Positions 24,401-38,100 of a stretch of 64,000 bases of DNA are shown piece by piece. Position numbers and translations under genes: made by a program. Positions within the stretch are counted from its first letter, which is position 1; each line of letters opens with the position of its first letter. Below the pieces are notes generated by a model. That model had not been told where the DNA came from. It made no database searches and saw only the letters and a program-made list of their open reading frames with translations. The stretch comes from Synanceia verrucosa (Eukaryota > Chordata > Actinopteri > Perciformes > Synanceiidae): positions 4,524,601 to 4,588,600 of the forward strand of contig CM056570.1 of assembly GCA_029721515.1 (NCBI GenBank), read 5' to 3'.

Positions 24401-27400
24401 ACACAGGAACATTAGTCTGTCAATCAGGAGGAAGACAAGATGGACGCCATGCCTCACTGGAGCCTCGTTTAAGGGGTCAAACATCTTATCTTTAGCTGTT
24501 ATCATCTATATTTGTTCAAGTGGTTGGAGTACTTCTAAGCAGGCTGCAGTGAAGCAGGGCCTCTCCATCTTGCCCAGAAGTTTTTTTCTTTATAAATGAG
24601 GCCAGGAACAGCAGAGCAGACTGTAGAACATGGAGCTGATAGTGGTGATGAGACTCAACTGCTTTCTTTCTGACTAATTAACCATTTTCAGTCAGTATCA
24701 TTACTCAGTTTTTCTATCTCACCTAATGTTTTTTTTTTCTTTTTCCATCTCTTTGACATTTTCTGTCCATCTTTCCACTTGGATATTACAGTATACAATT
24801 AGATCATTTGACTATTTATTTATAGAAATGAATTATTTAAGTAGAATTTTCCTCTTGAAACTTATATACTGTATAAACTACAGATACTGACTGCATCACC
24901 ATCAGTTCCACACTGCATAAACGGTTGTTGTTGTTTTAGTGTGTTATCAAGCCACGCATCACTCGACGCTGGCAGCCAATCACCAGGAAACAGGAGGAAA
25001 GCTCCTGGTGTGGGTTAAGGAGGCAGGATTAGTCATGTTAGACGCAGCTGCCTGGCAATAATCACTCTTTGATCAATCAAGGATTGGAATGACATAACAA
25101 AAGAAAACAAGCTCACAAAAAAACATTCAACATGCACAGACTGAGCATGCATGAAAGTCAAACCGCTGTCCCTATTCACAAGGAAGCCATTATGAACTCT
25201 CAGGTTGGGAAATTCCAGGAAGAGCAAGTCTCACCTGTACTACTGTGTACATCAAATAAATATTTTGGAGTTTTCAGAGAACATGCAGTACGTTTAGTCT
25301 CTGATCTGATCAGTTAAAAGCAAGTTAAGTGCAGACCTTCTATTTGGGTCATGAAACCAAAACAATGAGCTAAAAGAGGCTAAAAGGCTTCATAGAGCTG
25401 ATGGGAACTATGGAATCATGTGATTATTCTCTGTGGGTCTGTCACTACAAATGACTTTTTGACATTTGCTTAAATATAATTCATGAAAAAGTTCTCAGTC
25501 ACAAGCCCATGTGTTCAAAATGGCTTCCACATCGAGTATTTAATACTAAAAGATTTTCAACCATACTATAAAATAATAAGGAAACAGCTGGAACTGCATG
25601 TAACCTTGGTATACAAACACCCACACACTTTAACACACGCAGGCATGCAACAGAGCCTGAGAGTGCGAGAGGGCAGCAGTACACAGGAAGTTGTAGTTCT
25701 GATGGCGTCAGAGTACACAGAAACGTATAGTTCTTATATTCAGCCATCAGACGACGCCAGTACCAACCTCTAACATTAAATTACTGTGCCTCACATAAAT
25801 ATTGTCCCCATGCACTCTCATTGGACTCTGGAAGGCAGACACACAGTGAAAAAAAAAATTAAATGGAGAAAATTTATTTAATGTTTTAATTCTGCAAAAT
25901 AAAACAAAATCTGGAATAAAAAGAAAACTAAATGAATGAAATGTTAAAAAAAATCATGATAAAATAAATAAATGGAATGTGAATAAATAACAGGCATGTA
26001 GTGACACGGCCAGCATTTCTCAAACTGTGATGGGGGCTGACGATGGGTACAAGCATAAAAATAACATTTTGATAGTATTCTTTATGTAATGAGGCTAGCA
26101 CTCATACCCATGTTGCCACACACAACACCAACAGACATATTTACACAAACCAATAAAAGTGCTTTCAGTGAAAACCCCAAAATAACGATAAGAACCAGAA
26201 ACCAAACTGAAAATGTGAAACCACAAAAGAGCAAACAGAAGTGGGTATTCAGGATCAGTTTTTACATGAGACTCAATCTGAAAATGAAAGGTATTAATAG
26301 AGATATTTTATTTTTATTACATGGCATCATCAGTTGTCAAAGTATATTTTCAGATTATTTTTGTTTCTACAAATTCCAGATTGGGTCTGTGAAAACTGAC
26401 TCTGCATCGTGACGTTAGGGCGATTTCACCCTAAAAAGAGACCAAACCACCAACCCAAACCAGATGGGTGGCGAGCAAATGATTGACAGCCCAAAAGAAA
26501 ACAATCCAACAACCAATAATTCAGTGTGAACCTGAGAGAGGATGAGCTCAGTGGCTCCAGGTGACTGCTGATGGAGGAGTCAGGGAGAGAGTGAGGACAG
26601 GTTAGGTTCACTGCAGCTCCACTACACCATAAAACCACCTTCACACTAACTCTTAGCCAGAGAATTTGCAAAGCATGCTGGGTAAAGACAGACCCTACAG
26701 ACCTGGGTGGGCGTGGCATCGGCATCGCCAGGGCTAAAGTCCACCTCCATAACCTTCAAATGCCGTTGTCATGGCGATGGCAGTCATGACAAAATGAGCA
26801 GGGGGTAGGGGCATGAAGACAGAAAAATGTGAAATGGATGATGGGAAAAGCTGGTCCCCCCACACCTCCCCAAAGACAACCTTTGGGTGTCAGGGAGCGC
26901 TACTGGTCAGCAGTAACGCTTTAACATGGAGGGAGTCCTATATTACTAAAATATTCACAGTCTGTGACCAAGTTTCAATCATCTGATGCACAGAAAGTTA
27001 AGTTTTTTTTTCCTGAACAACTTTTAATGTACAGCACTGCTTTCTGGAAAACAGCCGAGGAGTAGACAATACTGAGTTAAAACACGTCTGAGTCACAGAC
27101 TCTGTATCTAAAACAAAACACTACCGCTGCTATAGTTCCTGTGTAGGTTTTTAAGGACCACAGATGGTGCCATTATGGAACTATTCTTTGGGCGCTACAG
27201 ATATTTCCACCAGAAGCCAGTTTTTACTTCAGCAGACTCGCAGGTACTCTGGTACTGAGCAGAACAGCAGCAGTTTCATCTACAACCACAGCTTCATTTG
27301 ACTAGAAAACGACAAAAAACAGCTTTCCTTAAAGCGACACAGGGGGTCATGAACCTCAGGGTTCGTGGAAAGTGTTACACTGTTTACTCCTTTGCTAGCA

Positions 27401-30400
27401 GTAATATACAAAACCATAAGCTTTCAGTGCTGTGTATATTTATAACATCTAAAATACAACTAATCTTTCAGAGCTGCCCTTTCTCTGCATTGCAAAGGCA
27501 AAATATAGCAACTGAAAATGTAGACAAAATTTAAATCTTACTGCAGTACTTATCTTACATATCAATATATAACATGATGCTGCTTCATTTCATGAGCGTG
27601 ACATTAATGTGCTGAGTGTCAAACACAGAGCATGACAACCAAAGGCTCATTTTCAAGATGTTAAACTCTCACTAAATGTTTTAGTATTTTATCATCCTGC
27701 TACTCTCCCCTTGTCTCTGTACAGTGTTTACATATCTTAATATACCTAATAGCTTTTCTCTATATTAACAGCATAATCATAATTTCTCTATTCCAACACT
27801 GTTTATGCTTTTTAATACTTTGTTTAATCTTACTTAGCCTATGTACTTGATTCTAAAAAATAGAGTGGGACTAGCAGGGTGCAGGGATGGTAAGCAAACA
27901 GAAAATACTATTTAAAGGAGGTGGTGGGGCTGGATGTACACACAGACATAGAGGAGAGGGGAAGAGGGTTTGTGGGGTGTATTGTGTGTGTTTATGCAGC
28001 AGGATCACACATCTCTTGCATCCAGGAAGCGTTTGTGTGAGTGTGGTGTCTGATGCGTGGAGGTGTGTGTGTCGGTGTGAGAGGAGAGCTTAGCTGAGCC
28101 TCAGACTGGCCATTTGGCGTTTCAGTGATAAACACAGGCAAAAGTGCCTTTCGTTGAGTGGAGACTGTGTTTTCCAGGTAATACAAGGTCAGGCCGAGGG
28201 GTGTGGCTAAAATCAGGGCTAAGACCAAAGACTGGCTGGCTGTCAGCATCACAACCAACAAGAAGATGACTAGCAGGCAGGGCAGGAAGAGAGGGGATGG
28301 ATTTAGGAGGTAGCGGTGGACGGAGGTGGTTAGGTTAGAACAAGAGAGGGAGGACTGAGATGGGAAAGAAAACTTATCAAAAGGCAGAGAAGAGCGAGAG
28401 GGGAGGGAGGAAAACGAAGAAATCGGACAGATAAGTGAAGAAATCGAGGGGAGATGTAGTCGTGTTGGGTGCCAAAGGACAGCAGGAACCAAACTAATGA
28501 GTTTAGTAGGCAGGTAGCTCGTAACATATGTCACAAAAAGAGTCCATTTCAACGCCAAGCCGTTCAGAATTTGACATAATCTGTGTGTAACAATGCATTT
28601 GGGGACCGGCGCTGCTGACTTGGACATGGTGGGAATGAAAGAGCTCAGCTTCCTCGTTAATCCTGAGAATAGTTTCATGGGCAGACACCCGTTTCCATTC
28701 TTCCCCCAAATAGAGAGGAAACACAGGATGAAAGAAGCATATTTAACCACACCCCTCAGAGAGAACCAGCTCAACCAATTTGGTAGTCCAGCCTTCGCTC
28801 TGGTTTCAACCTGGCAGCTCTCCTCAAAACCGGAAACCTCCAAACTGCATGTTTGAGCGCTTGTGTTTGAGGAAGAGGTGGGAGGGTTTTGAGCGAGGTG
28901 GTCAACATCAGCCGACTGCTGATCGGAGAAAAGAGAGAGGGTGTTTGAGGGGAGGGCCCACAGGGCGTGTGAGGCGGTCACGTCATCGATAAGGTCTTCG
29001 TCTTCGGAAATGTCTGACAGGCCGTGGTCGAGCTCAGAGATCGTGTCGAGAGATGGGGGGAGGGAGGATAGTGAAGATGATGAGGAGAAGGAGAGAGGAA
29101 ACATGAAGATTGACTAATAGAGGTAGATTGTAGAAGAGAGGAAGAAAGAAAAGGAAGGGAAGAAGGACACAAAGGGGGCAGAGAAGGTAGGAAACAAAAG
29201 GATAAACTCGTGCACAAACACCCACAACATGTTTCAGCAAGCAGTGAAGAAGTAAAATAAGGTCAACATAAAACAACCAACGCAATGTGCATTTAAAATA
29301 TCATTTCATTTTTTTGTGAAATGATGAAGTGAAGTGATAAAAGCAAAAAAGGGGGGTGTGAATGAAAAAAGAGAGAGGGAAGAGACATAACATTAGTCAG
29401 TGAACAACACACCAAAACCAGGTTAAAGTGAACACAGGGTTGAACATAGTGCAGAGTGCAGTTGTGTGCAGAATCAGTGTCGACATGGTGCCACCACTGG
29501 ACGAGGGGGTCAGATCCACAGTGCTGGGTGTGAACGAGGGGAGGCAGGAGAAAAGGAACAGTGGGGAGGAGGAGGAACAGGAGGCATGCGTGACATACAG
29601 TAATACTCTATATACACTAACTAGGACACTGCTGTTAGGCCAGAAGATGTCCTTTAAATTGTATATACCTGCCTGGTAGCCTTCAGTACTGTATAAGCTG
29701 CTCTACAGTTCTGTTAAAGGAAACTTAGGGGATGAAAAGTAAGGATGTAGAAACAAGATCAAACTTTAACATGTCACCGTTTGTCCTCACAAGCGTATAA
29801 CTTCAGATGTAAGATGAAATCACAGTACTACTGCTGCATTGCTCCTCACGCTTGGCTTAAAATACATACAAAAACTGGATAAAACACATGAATTCAAAAT
29901 TAAACTAAGAGATGCTTGTATAGGGATAGAAACATGGTGATTTTTCCCCCTCACACACATACATAACTTCTCTTGGACACATAAATGGTTCCTGTGGGAT
30001 AATATGACAACAACAGAGAAAATGATTTGCTTTCTAAAATAACTATGTATATAGATTTTTCTTGTTATTTCTGTCTTGTTCTCTCTTTGCTACTTTTTCT
30101 GCCCACAGAAATGTTTCCACATATTGTGAAATTATCTCACACACCCACACAGACACACACCTTAGAGTCAGCGTGGAGCTCCAGGTGGGGATCACGGCCG
30201 TTCTCAGAGGCTTCGGTTATGCTGATCACTGGTGCTAATGAATGAGAAACAAAATAAATTTATAAAAAATAAACATCACAACAATTCAACACAATAAAAC
30301 TGACTGATTCCTTCACTGAGAGATGCTTTATTTACTTGCTCAGTTCAAGGTCACTGGTTGACAAAAACACTTTTCAGATAGTAACTGATATCGTAGCTAT

Positions 30401-33400
30401 TGCTGTCAGTTCTTGCTTTCACACACCTTAGTCTTATAGAAGCTGCATAAATATTCTTTTAAAAAGTAGTAGGTATGCACCGATACAGACTCAGACTTGT
30501 TACTTGTTAAGTTGATACAATAATTTTTATTCTGTTTCAACAAATTTGTTTCTGTGTTTAAAAACCTTTGTATTTAGTTGTTATATTTTGTTTTAAACCG
30601 TTACGAAAGCACCCCAAATTGCTCTGACAGTGTGCGAGTGAGCATTACAGATTACAGCCTGATGAGCAGTCTGCATCCCTGGCAAAAAAAAGACTAAATT
30701 TGAGGTATGAACTGGCAACAACTTGACATGGGTGTTGGCTTGCAGTGGAACAATATGCCCAGCAGGGGGCAGTGCAAGACAATAATAAGCTGACACATGT
30801 GAAACAGCAGCCCACAGCTGGATGAAGCAGGATCTGTGAGCTAATGTGGGAATAAACAGTGTGAGCAGGTTTCCCCAAATAGTTAAATATCTATTTGATG
30901 TGACAATGGCTCATTTAAAATATTCATCAGCGATCATGTTATGCAGAAAAATATTTCTCGAAGTTAAATTATTAAATGTGCTCACTGCCCATTTCTCTGC
31001 TGCGCCATGAAAGTGACTGTGTGCTGTATCTACATGCTGTATTTCTGTAACCGTGAAGACATATTTTTCTGTTTAAATACAAATAACATTCTTTCCATCT
31101 CTTTCTCTCAAACTCTCGCTGTGTGACAGGAAACATATGCTGCAGCTATTTCCTGTATCTGGTCAGACATTAGCACGTAACATCACACACAGAAAAACAC
31201 AACCAATGCAAACCCTCCACCCACAACCCCACCTCCATCTGCCCATCATTCCTCCTGATCCTCTTCTTGTCTTTCTGTCCATTCATTCAATATTGAGTCA
31301 AGCAAAGCTAGAATGTCCTCAATGTGTGACTTACCTCCATCCAGACTACGGCTGATGCGTTTGGATGAGGTGCGTTCAAAGCTGGGCGCAGGTCGGTCTA
31401 TGAGGGAGCTGGCCAATCGGGTCTGAGCCTGAGTTCGTCCACTGTAACGAAACTTTGAGCCCAGAGTCAAGAAGCGAGCCTTGGTGGGAGGTTCTGGTGC
31501 ATTTAACCTGCAGACAAGAGACAGGCAGAAAACATAATTTTCAAAAATGTGCTACTTTGCAACATAATTTTACAGTCACAACTACACCGATCAAGCATCA
31601 TATTATGACCACTGACATATTAAGTAAATAGCACTGATTATTTCTTCATTATGGCTTCTGGGATATATAAGGCATCAAATGAACCTCAAAATGTTCTCAA
31701 AGTTGATGTTAGAAGCAGGAAAAATGGAAAAGAGAAATGCATTGAATGAGTTTGACAACAAGAACCAAACTGTGATGACTAGAGGAACAAGGACCAGTCA
31801 AGGATTATTGATGCAGATAGGGAGTGAAGGCTAGTCCTGGTGGTCTAATCCAACAGACCAAAGAAGTTAATGCTGCTGAAGATAGAAATGTGTCAGACAC
31901 CACAGCACAACTTCAGAGGTCAGCGGATAGGGCTGGGACCAACACAATATCAGGCAGGTACTCAAAATGTTATGTCTCTGTTTTGCCAGAGAGGCAAAGG
32001 CAGCTCTTCCCTGGACAGGATATTAAAGCTTATTCCTCTCTTCTCTTACACACAGACATATAAACACATCAATGAGCACCTGGTTCCTCTTTTGTGTTTT
32101 GCATTAGTGTATATGTGCTGCTCCTGAGCACCAGACTGGATAAAGAACTTGTTCTCTGGAAAGAGATCCAGCTTTTTGTTGAGCTTGACAGAACACAGTG
32201 TTCATAGTGTGTATTTCTACCTGAAAAAACTGTGATTCTCCACACAGACTTTCCACAGCCGTTTGGCAGATCGATGATTCTGGAGTTTGAATCCCACCGT
32301 GCTCTCAAACTGCTCTGTCTATTAAAGAAACACATTTACAACACAAATCATGACATTTGATTTGTATAGTACATGCAGTATGTTTTGAGTGCTGTGCTGC
32401 ATTCTTTTGCGTAATAAAGCTCAGTATTTACAATGCACATACCTCTCCTGGTCTAATCTTTATGTAGAAGTTGTTCCTCTTGTATGAAATCTTGAGTATT
32501 TTTGGCCAAGCAAAGCGATTTATCCGGAGTCGGTCTTTGTAAACCAGGAGTCCGTTGGCGCACACACCCAGCATGATGTCCACGCCCTCAGAGTCCTGTC
32601 ATAGTCAAGATTCAAATGAATTAAAAAAAGAACATTTCATTATGAAATAATTCATTAATCTCTGTGAATCTGTATAGGCTGCCTGTTTGTATAGATCAGA
32701 TCTCACTGTACATCAATTGATTTTTAAAGTAGTCTGCTTAAGGTCAACAGAAAACTCAATTAGCACACAAACACCATCACTCAGTACAATTCAAACATGG
32801 TTAGCCGACAGTCTAACTCACTGATAAAGCTTTTAAGTCCAAGGCCATCTGGTAATGGTAGGGGAAGTATTGATTACAGTGGTAAATTTACACAGGAAAA
32901 ATCTGCTGGACTAATGGAGGATATTGATAGTGGACAGTTTGACTGGGACACATAAACACATCACATGGACTTGACATGCCAGCAGCTACTTATCGCTCTC
33001 TGTGCTCCTAGTCGAGATACATTTTAGCACTTTGGCTTGGACACACTGGCAAAATGGATTTCATGGGAAAACAATCTCAAACGGCTGCAACAACTAGTGC
33101 TTGATACCAAGAAAACTTTAGTGAGTCACACAACACCAGCATGCATTTGCACCTGTCCTTTTCTTACTGTGACATGTCAAAATGTCTGGTTTATAACACT
33201 AAAACATCTGGTGTCCCATGATAAGTACATTTGGCCTATTGTTTGCAGGTAAAAAAACAATGTTAGCCAATAAATCACCTTTCATTTATGATGGAAAAAA
33301 GTTTTATTTGCAAAGTATCTCAATGCGATTCATATCATTTAGTATGATATACAGTATCTGAAAGGGTAATGAAACTTGCACAACAAATTAATAGCACAGG

Positions 33401-35066
33401 ACAGAAATAGATGTCCCTTGAATTCCCACAACTTTGGTATGCCAGAAAAAAAGATTTGCAACATCTGAAACACTCTCTCTCTCTGCTCCCATCTTTTCCC
33501 CTGGTGCTTCTCCCTCTGTGTTGCAAACAAGTGGAGCGTGCTCTTAAAGGGCCCTCGTCTCTTTCTCTCTTTCAAGGGTCCGTCCTCATCCCTCTCTAAC
33601 CTTATCTCTGTCCATCATGTCTTTGTCTGCTCTGTATCCTAACTCTCACATCCTCTCTATTTTCAGACTCTCTCTTTGCATGTTTCCCTTTTTTCCTGTC
33701 CACCGTGCACAAAGACACAAAAACCACACATGGAAACATGCCCGCACTCTGCTGATGACCTGCTATCCCAGTGAGAGGGACTGGCTGTTCCCATGGCAAT
33801 GGCCTCACTGAGTGTTTGTACAGCTGACGCACACACAAACACGAAGACACACTCATTCCACATCAGAGAAACTGTGTGAGTCCCCTGTTGTCAAGTACAA
33901 CAGAAATGAGTGGATTCATTCATTTGTTCATACCTTAGCATGGTGCAGGTCCACCCCATACATGGACAGTTTCTTCGCATTTTCTAGAAACTGGGTGTCA
34001 GCCTGTGCTGGTGTCATTCCCCTAAACACCCGGGAGAGGCACGTTACAATAAACAGTAGTATTGTAGCATAAATCCATAGTGTTTGAAATATATGGTACC
34101 ATCATTACAGGTGTAACAAATCTACAGCATTTAAAGACAAGAAAAAAAGTGTCCGATTTAGTTTGTCTCTGACCTGTGAGACTTGTGGAGTTCAAGAATC
34201 TTCTCCTCCATCTCTTTGTTCTGGTTGGGTGCAAAGGTCAGCTGACTGACGCTGTCCAGGGGCCGAGGCTGGTCAGGTTCATAGTCACCAAATTCTGCCT
34301 GTAAACCAGAAGGAAGCAGCCAACAGATGTATATAAATGCATAAAACAAAGCAGGGAAAGTCTACTACAGTACACAGTGTATTCTACCTGCAGTGTGTAT
34401 GACCCCAGCAGAGCGTGGGTGACAAAGGAGCAAGGCAGTCGACCCGAAGCCACATCTTCACGGAGTTGCAGACACAGCAGGTACCTACGAGAGGCAGAGA
34501 AGGGGCAACAGGTTGGGTTTTAGTTGAAACTAAATCTACTCCTCACAAAAAACTTACTCAAAGGCTTTCTTTGAACTGAAACTGGCTCCATTGTTCATGA
34601 TAATAATAAAGCTAACCAAGCAGCCAGATTTCCTCCTCTGAGCACAGGATTAAATGTCTTCTTGGTGTTTGTTGCAGAATTTTCTTAGTGTGCTGGTACA
34701 CTGGTTAGTTGGGATAACCTTAGGTTGAATCCTCACCATGACAAACCCAAACTCAGATGCATGATGTGGGTTTGCAGCTCGTGAATTGACTAGTGGTTGT
34801 GTGGATTTACTGTCCCCTGCTGTAAAGCTCTGTGGATGAATCCATTATGTGAATGAAGCTTCTGTGTGAATGACCAATTCAGACACCTCAGGGTGCTGCT
34901 AAATGTCATTCAAAGTCACTTTGGCGGTGCTGACATGGAGGCTTGCACCACAGACATCTAGTTACAGGGCTTCTCTTCACTGAGCAAACACATTGCCTTA
35001 GAATAATAATGTATTTTATCATTATTATGGGTGGAAAAAGATATTAAATTAAAGGCATTACTTTCC

Positions 35067-35140
<74 letters not shown>

Positions 35141-38100
35141 TACAATATAAAATAATATTGTGTGGCAAACCCTGTGAAAAACAGGTGTGAAAAAAAAGAT
35201 GAAGTTACACTCCTATAAAAAGTTGAGCAGAAATGGAGCCACACAGTGCAGGTGCTTGTCCAAGTGAGTGTATGCGCGTTAGTGAGTGTGTCCTCGATTA
35301 GCCTTTAGCTGCTCGCCCCATTAGACATACACTCCAACCTAAACTCTGTGTGCTTGGAGCATGCCTGCGTTTGTGTGTGTGCATGCATATGTGCAAATAT
35401 AAATGAATTAGCAATGTGACCAATGCCACCTCGTGTGTGGTTGTTTGAGGTTTTTTTGTTTTTTCGTTTACGACACAGCTTTAGATATGCAATTTAAATC
35501 AACCTTTAAAGTAAAATTTTAGGGTTACACCAAGCAGTATATTCACAATGGGGCAAATGATTAATGTTAAATAAACTTTTAATTGACTCCCAATTCTGGT
35601 ATTCCCCACAATACTTTTAGCATCTTTCAGCTCATTGTTTTGGTCTCAAAGCATGTTTCGGTTCACTCTCACGGCTCTCATCAAACCCCAGTCAATCCAG
35701 CAACAGTTAGCAGCTGCTGTCTGCAAAAAAGATGATAAACTGACACAAACTGGTAGTGAATGCATTTAGCAGCTACAGAGGTAGTGAAGACCAAAGCTAG
35801 ATTTATGCTGCATACCTGCCTCAATCAGTCAACTTACAATCATGGCAGTCCAAAATATCCTAATAGATATTTCTGTGAATTTGTCAATTATTATAGTGAG
35901 ATTTGGCTAAAAACATGTTTTGTGAGGTCACAGTGACTTTTGAGCAACAAAATCTGATCAGTTCATCCTCCAGTCTGAGTGGACGTTAAAAGAAATTCTG
36001 CCCAGGTATTCCTGAGATAAAACCAGAATGGACCAGACATACATACCGATGACCTGAAAACACAACGCATGATCTAAATGCATAAAAAAAGGAAAAGCAA
36101 ACGAATGAACACTGGACTTTTACTGTGTGTGCACCTGGTAATGTCCTCAGTGAGAAGCGAGGGGTCTGGAGGGTAGAACTTGACACTGAATGCAAACTGC
36201 CAGTTGTTACCTGGTAAAAGAGAGATTTGTTCAGTATTGATCACAGTGATTTACAACACAATCATGCATAGCTATAGAGATATCCGTATATATGAGAATA
36301 AGTCCAAAATGGAAGTCAGCATTTGTTTCTATGTAATTCCATCCATCCCTCTGCCCATTTGTGAGTGTTTGAGAGACAGAAGTGGGTGTGAGCGAGGGCA
36401 ACTAATGCACACACAGCAGATCTGGTATTGCATAATGTCATTTTGGCTTCGCCAAATACCAAACTGTAATCTTTATCATCATCATCAGAAACAAAGACAT
36501 ACAAAATCACTATACTTTTCCTCTTCTCATTCCTGCAGGAGGCCATACTGCCCGTCTGCCATCATCTCCTCCCTGTGTCGCTTGGCTCCACCCAACAACA
36601 GCAACAGCATATACGAAAGCACACTCAATATAACATGGAGATCACGTCGTCTGGAAAATCCCATCCGGTAAAAGCTGACATCACATCGAGACCATTTCCC
36701 CCTTCAAGGTCACACACAATGCACAATATTAACAGTATACCACACATTCTGTGGAAGTGATTTAATATTTGATCGCCACCTGCAGACACAAGCCATGTTG
36801 AAGACTTTAATTTTCATATTCCTCAGGAATGGAAGCATTTTGCTTTTTACCTCGAAGCGCATTAACCCCTACGAGGCAAATGTGCACACATAGCACACAC
36901 ACAAACACATAAAGCCTTTACAGCTGCACCCAACGGAACAGCATGAATGGTGACCACAGTGCAATTTGAAGGAACTCACCACCCTGTCACTGTTATTAAA
37001 CTGAGGAACAGAAGCAACACATGAGATGACAAACAGAAATATTAATTTTCCCCTTCATTCTGGCACAGTGTTTTTTCTTATTCTTCATCCACAGATTTCA
37101 TTGTTGTTTCATCACTGGTGTGTGTCCTGTTGGCTGCACTAAGTGCTTTGGGAGTCTCTCATGACCATTTCATCTCCTCCTCCATGACCACGTGCCGCCC
37201 ATCAACCCACCCCATGACGTGCAGAATATACACACTAGCACATAAACTCATACTGATACATATACACATCATGTCCCTGACCTCCCTATGTCCTCTACAC
37301 TCCCCCTGGAAACAAGTCATCCTCTCATCCACAGGTTCCCCCACCCAGTCTTTTTTAGGGTGACTTATTCCTTTATAAGGATATGTTTCTGTATAACATA
37401 AATATTGTGCTGAAGTAAATTGATGAGTTGCATTAAAAATGTAGGAATTTGACTCTAAATATTAAAAAAAACACACACACATACACAGGCAGCTGCTGTT
37501 TGCTCTCACCATAGAAAGTGAATTGGGTGCAGACGCACTATGACAGTGCACTGACAGCGTCTGCATTGTGAGGCACCCAACACCATAAATGTTAGTTTGA
37601 TTGTAAAGAGAACATGTGTGCTGCCGTTAAACATTAAACAGCCACATGCTGGAGCGGTCTAATGCCTGGAATAAATCCAGACTCCTCCGCCTTTCTGCTT
37701 GACTTCAGCTCCGTGACTCCAAGAGCCAGAGACGAAATCTTATTCTCATTATCTGTCACAATTTAACTTGCATGGATACAGATTTTACTGGGCTGATTTT
37801 ATTTCTGCCATTTGTTACAATGGATGTGACTGCTGAGATTTTTGAGGATCAAGTTTCATAATTATTGTCTAATTCTTCAGCTTCATGGGGTTTTTCCCCT
37901 TTTACTGTTTCTGCTGTAACACTTTCCTCAACTGTTCTCCACCTTCCTCTAATCATCTATTTCATTCTGCACATTTACTTCAAATTTGTTTTCTTAAACC
38001 ATGATGTCACAAACAAAGCATAGACACACCCTCACAGCTTTGGTCAAAGTGAGCTGCATTGTGGACTGGAGTCTAGACAGAAGCTTCACACCACTAAAAA

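Larger units (their letters stand above)
24396..27988. other. epb41l2 intron 14, gene-distal half
   Basis: AT-rich. The only candidate exon is the 51-nt one at 26703-26753, and the ATTAAA signals lie at 27811-27828. No gene on the plus strand. Confidence 0.6.

Noticed and set aside
23997..24505. Long minus-strand frames of 135 and 179 codons rich in Ser, Leu, Phe and Pro
   Set aside because: They read across the purine-pyrimidine tract, which lacks stop codons by composition; two frames are open at once and there is no domain.
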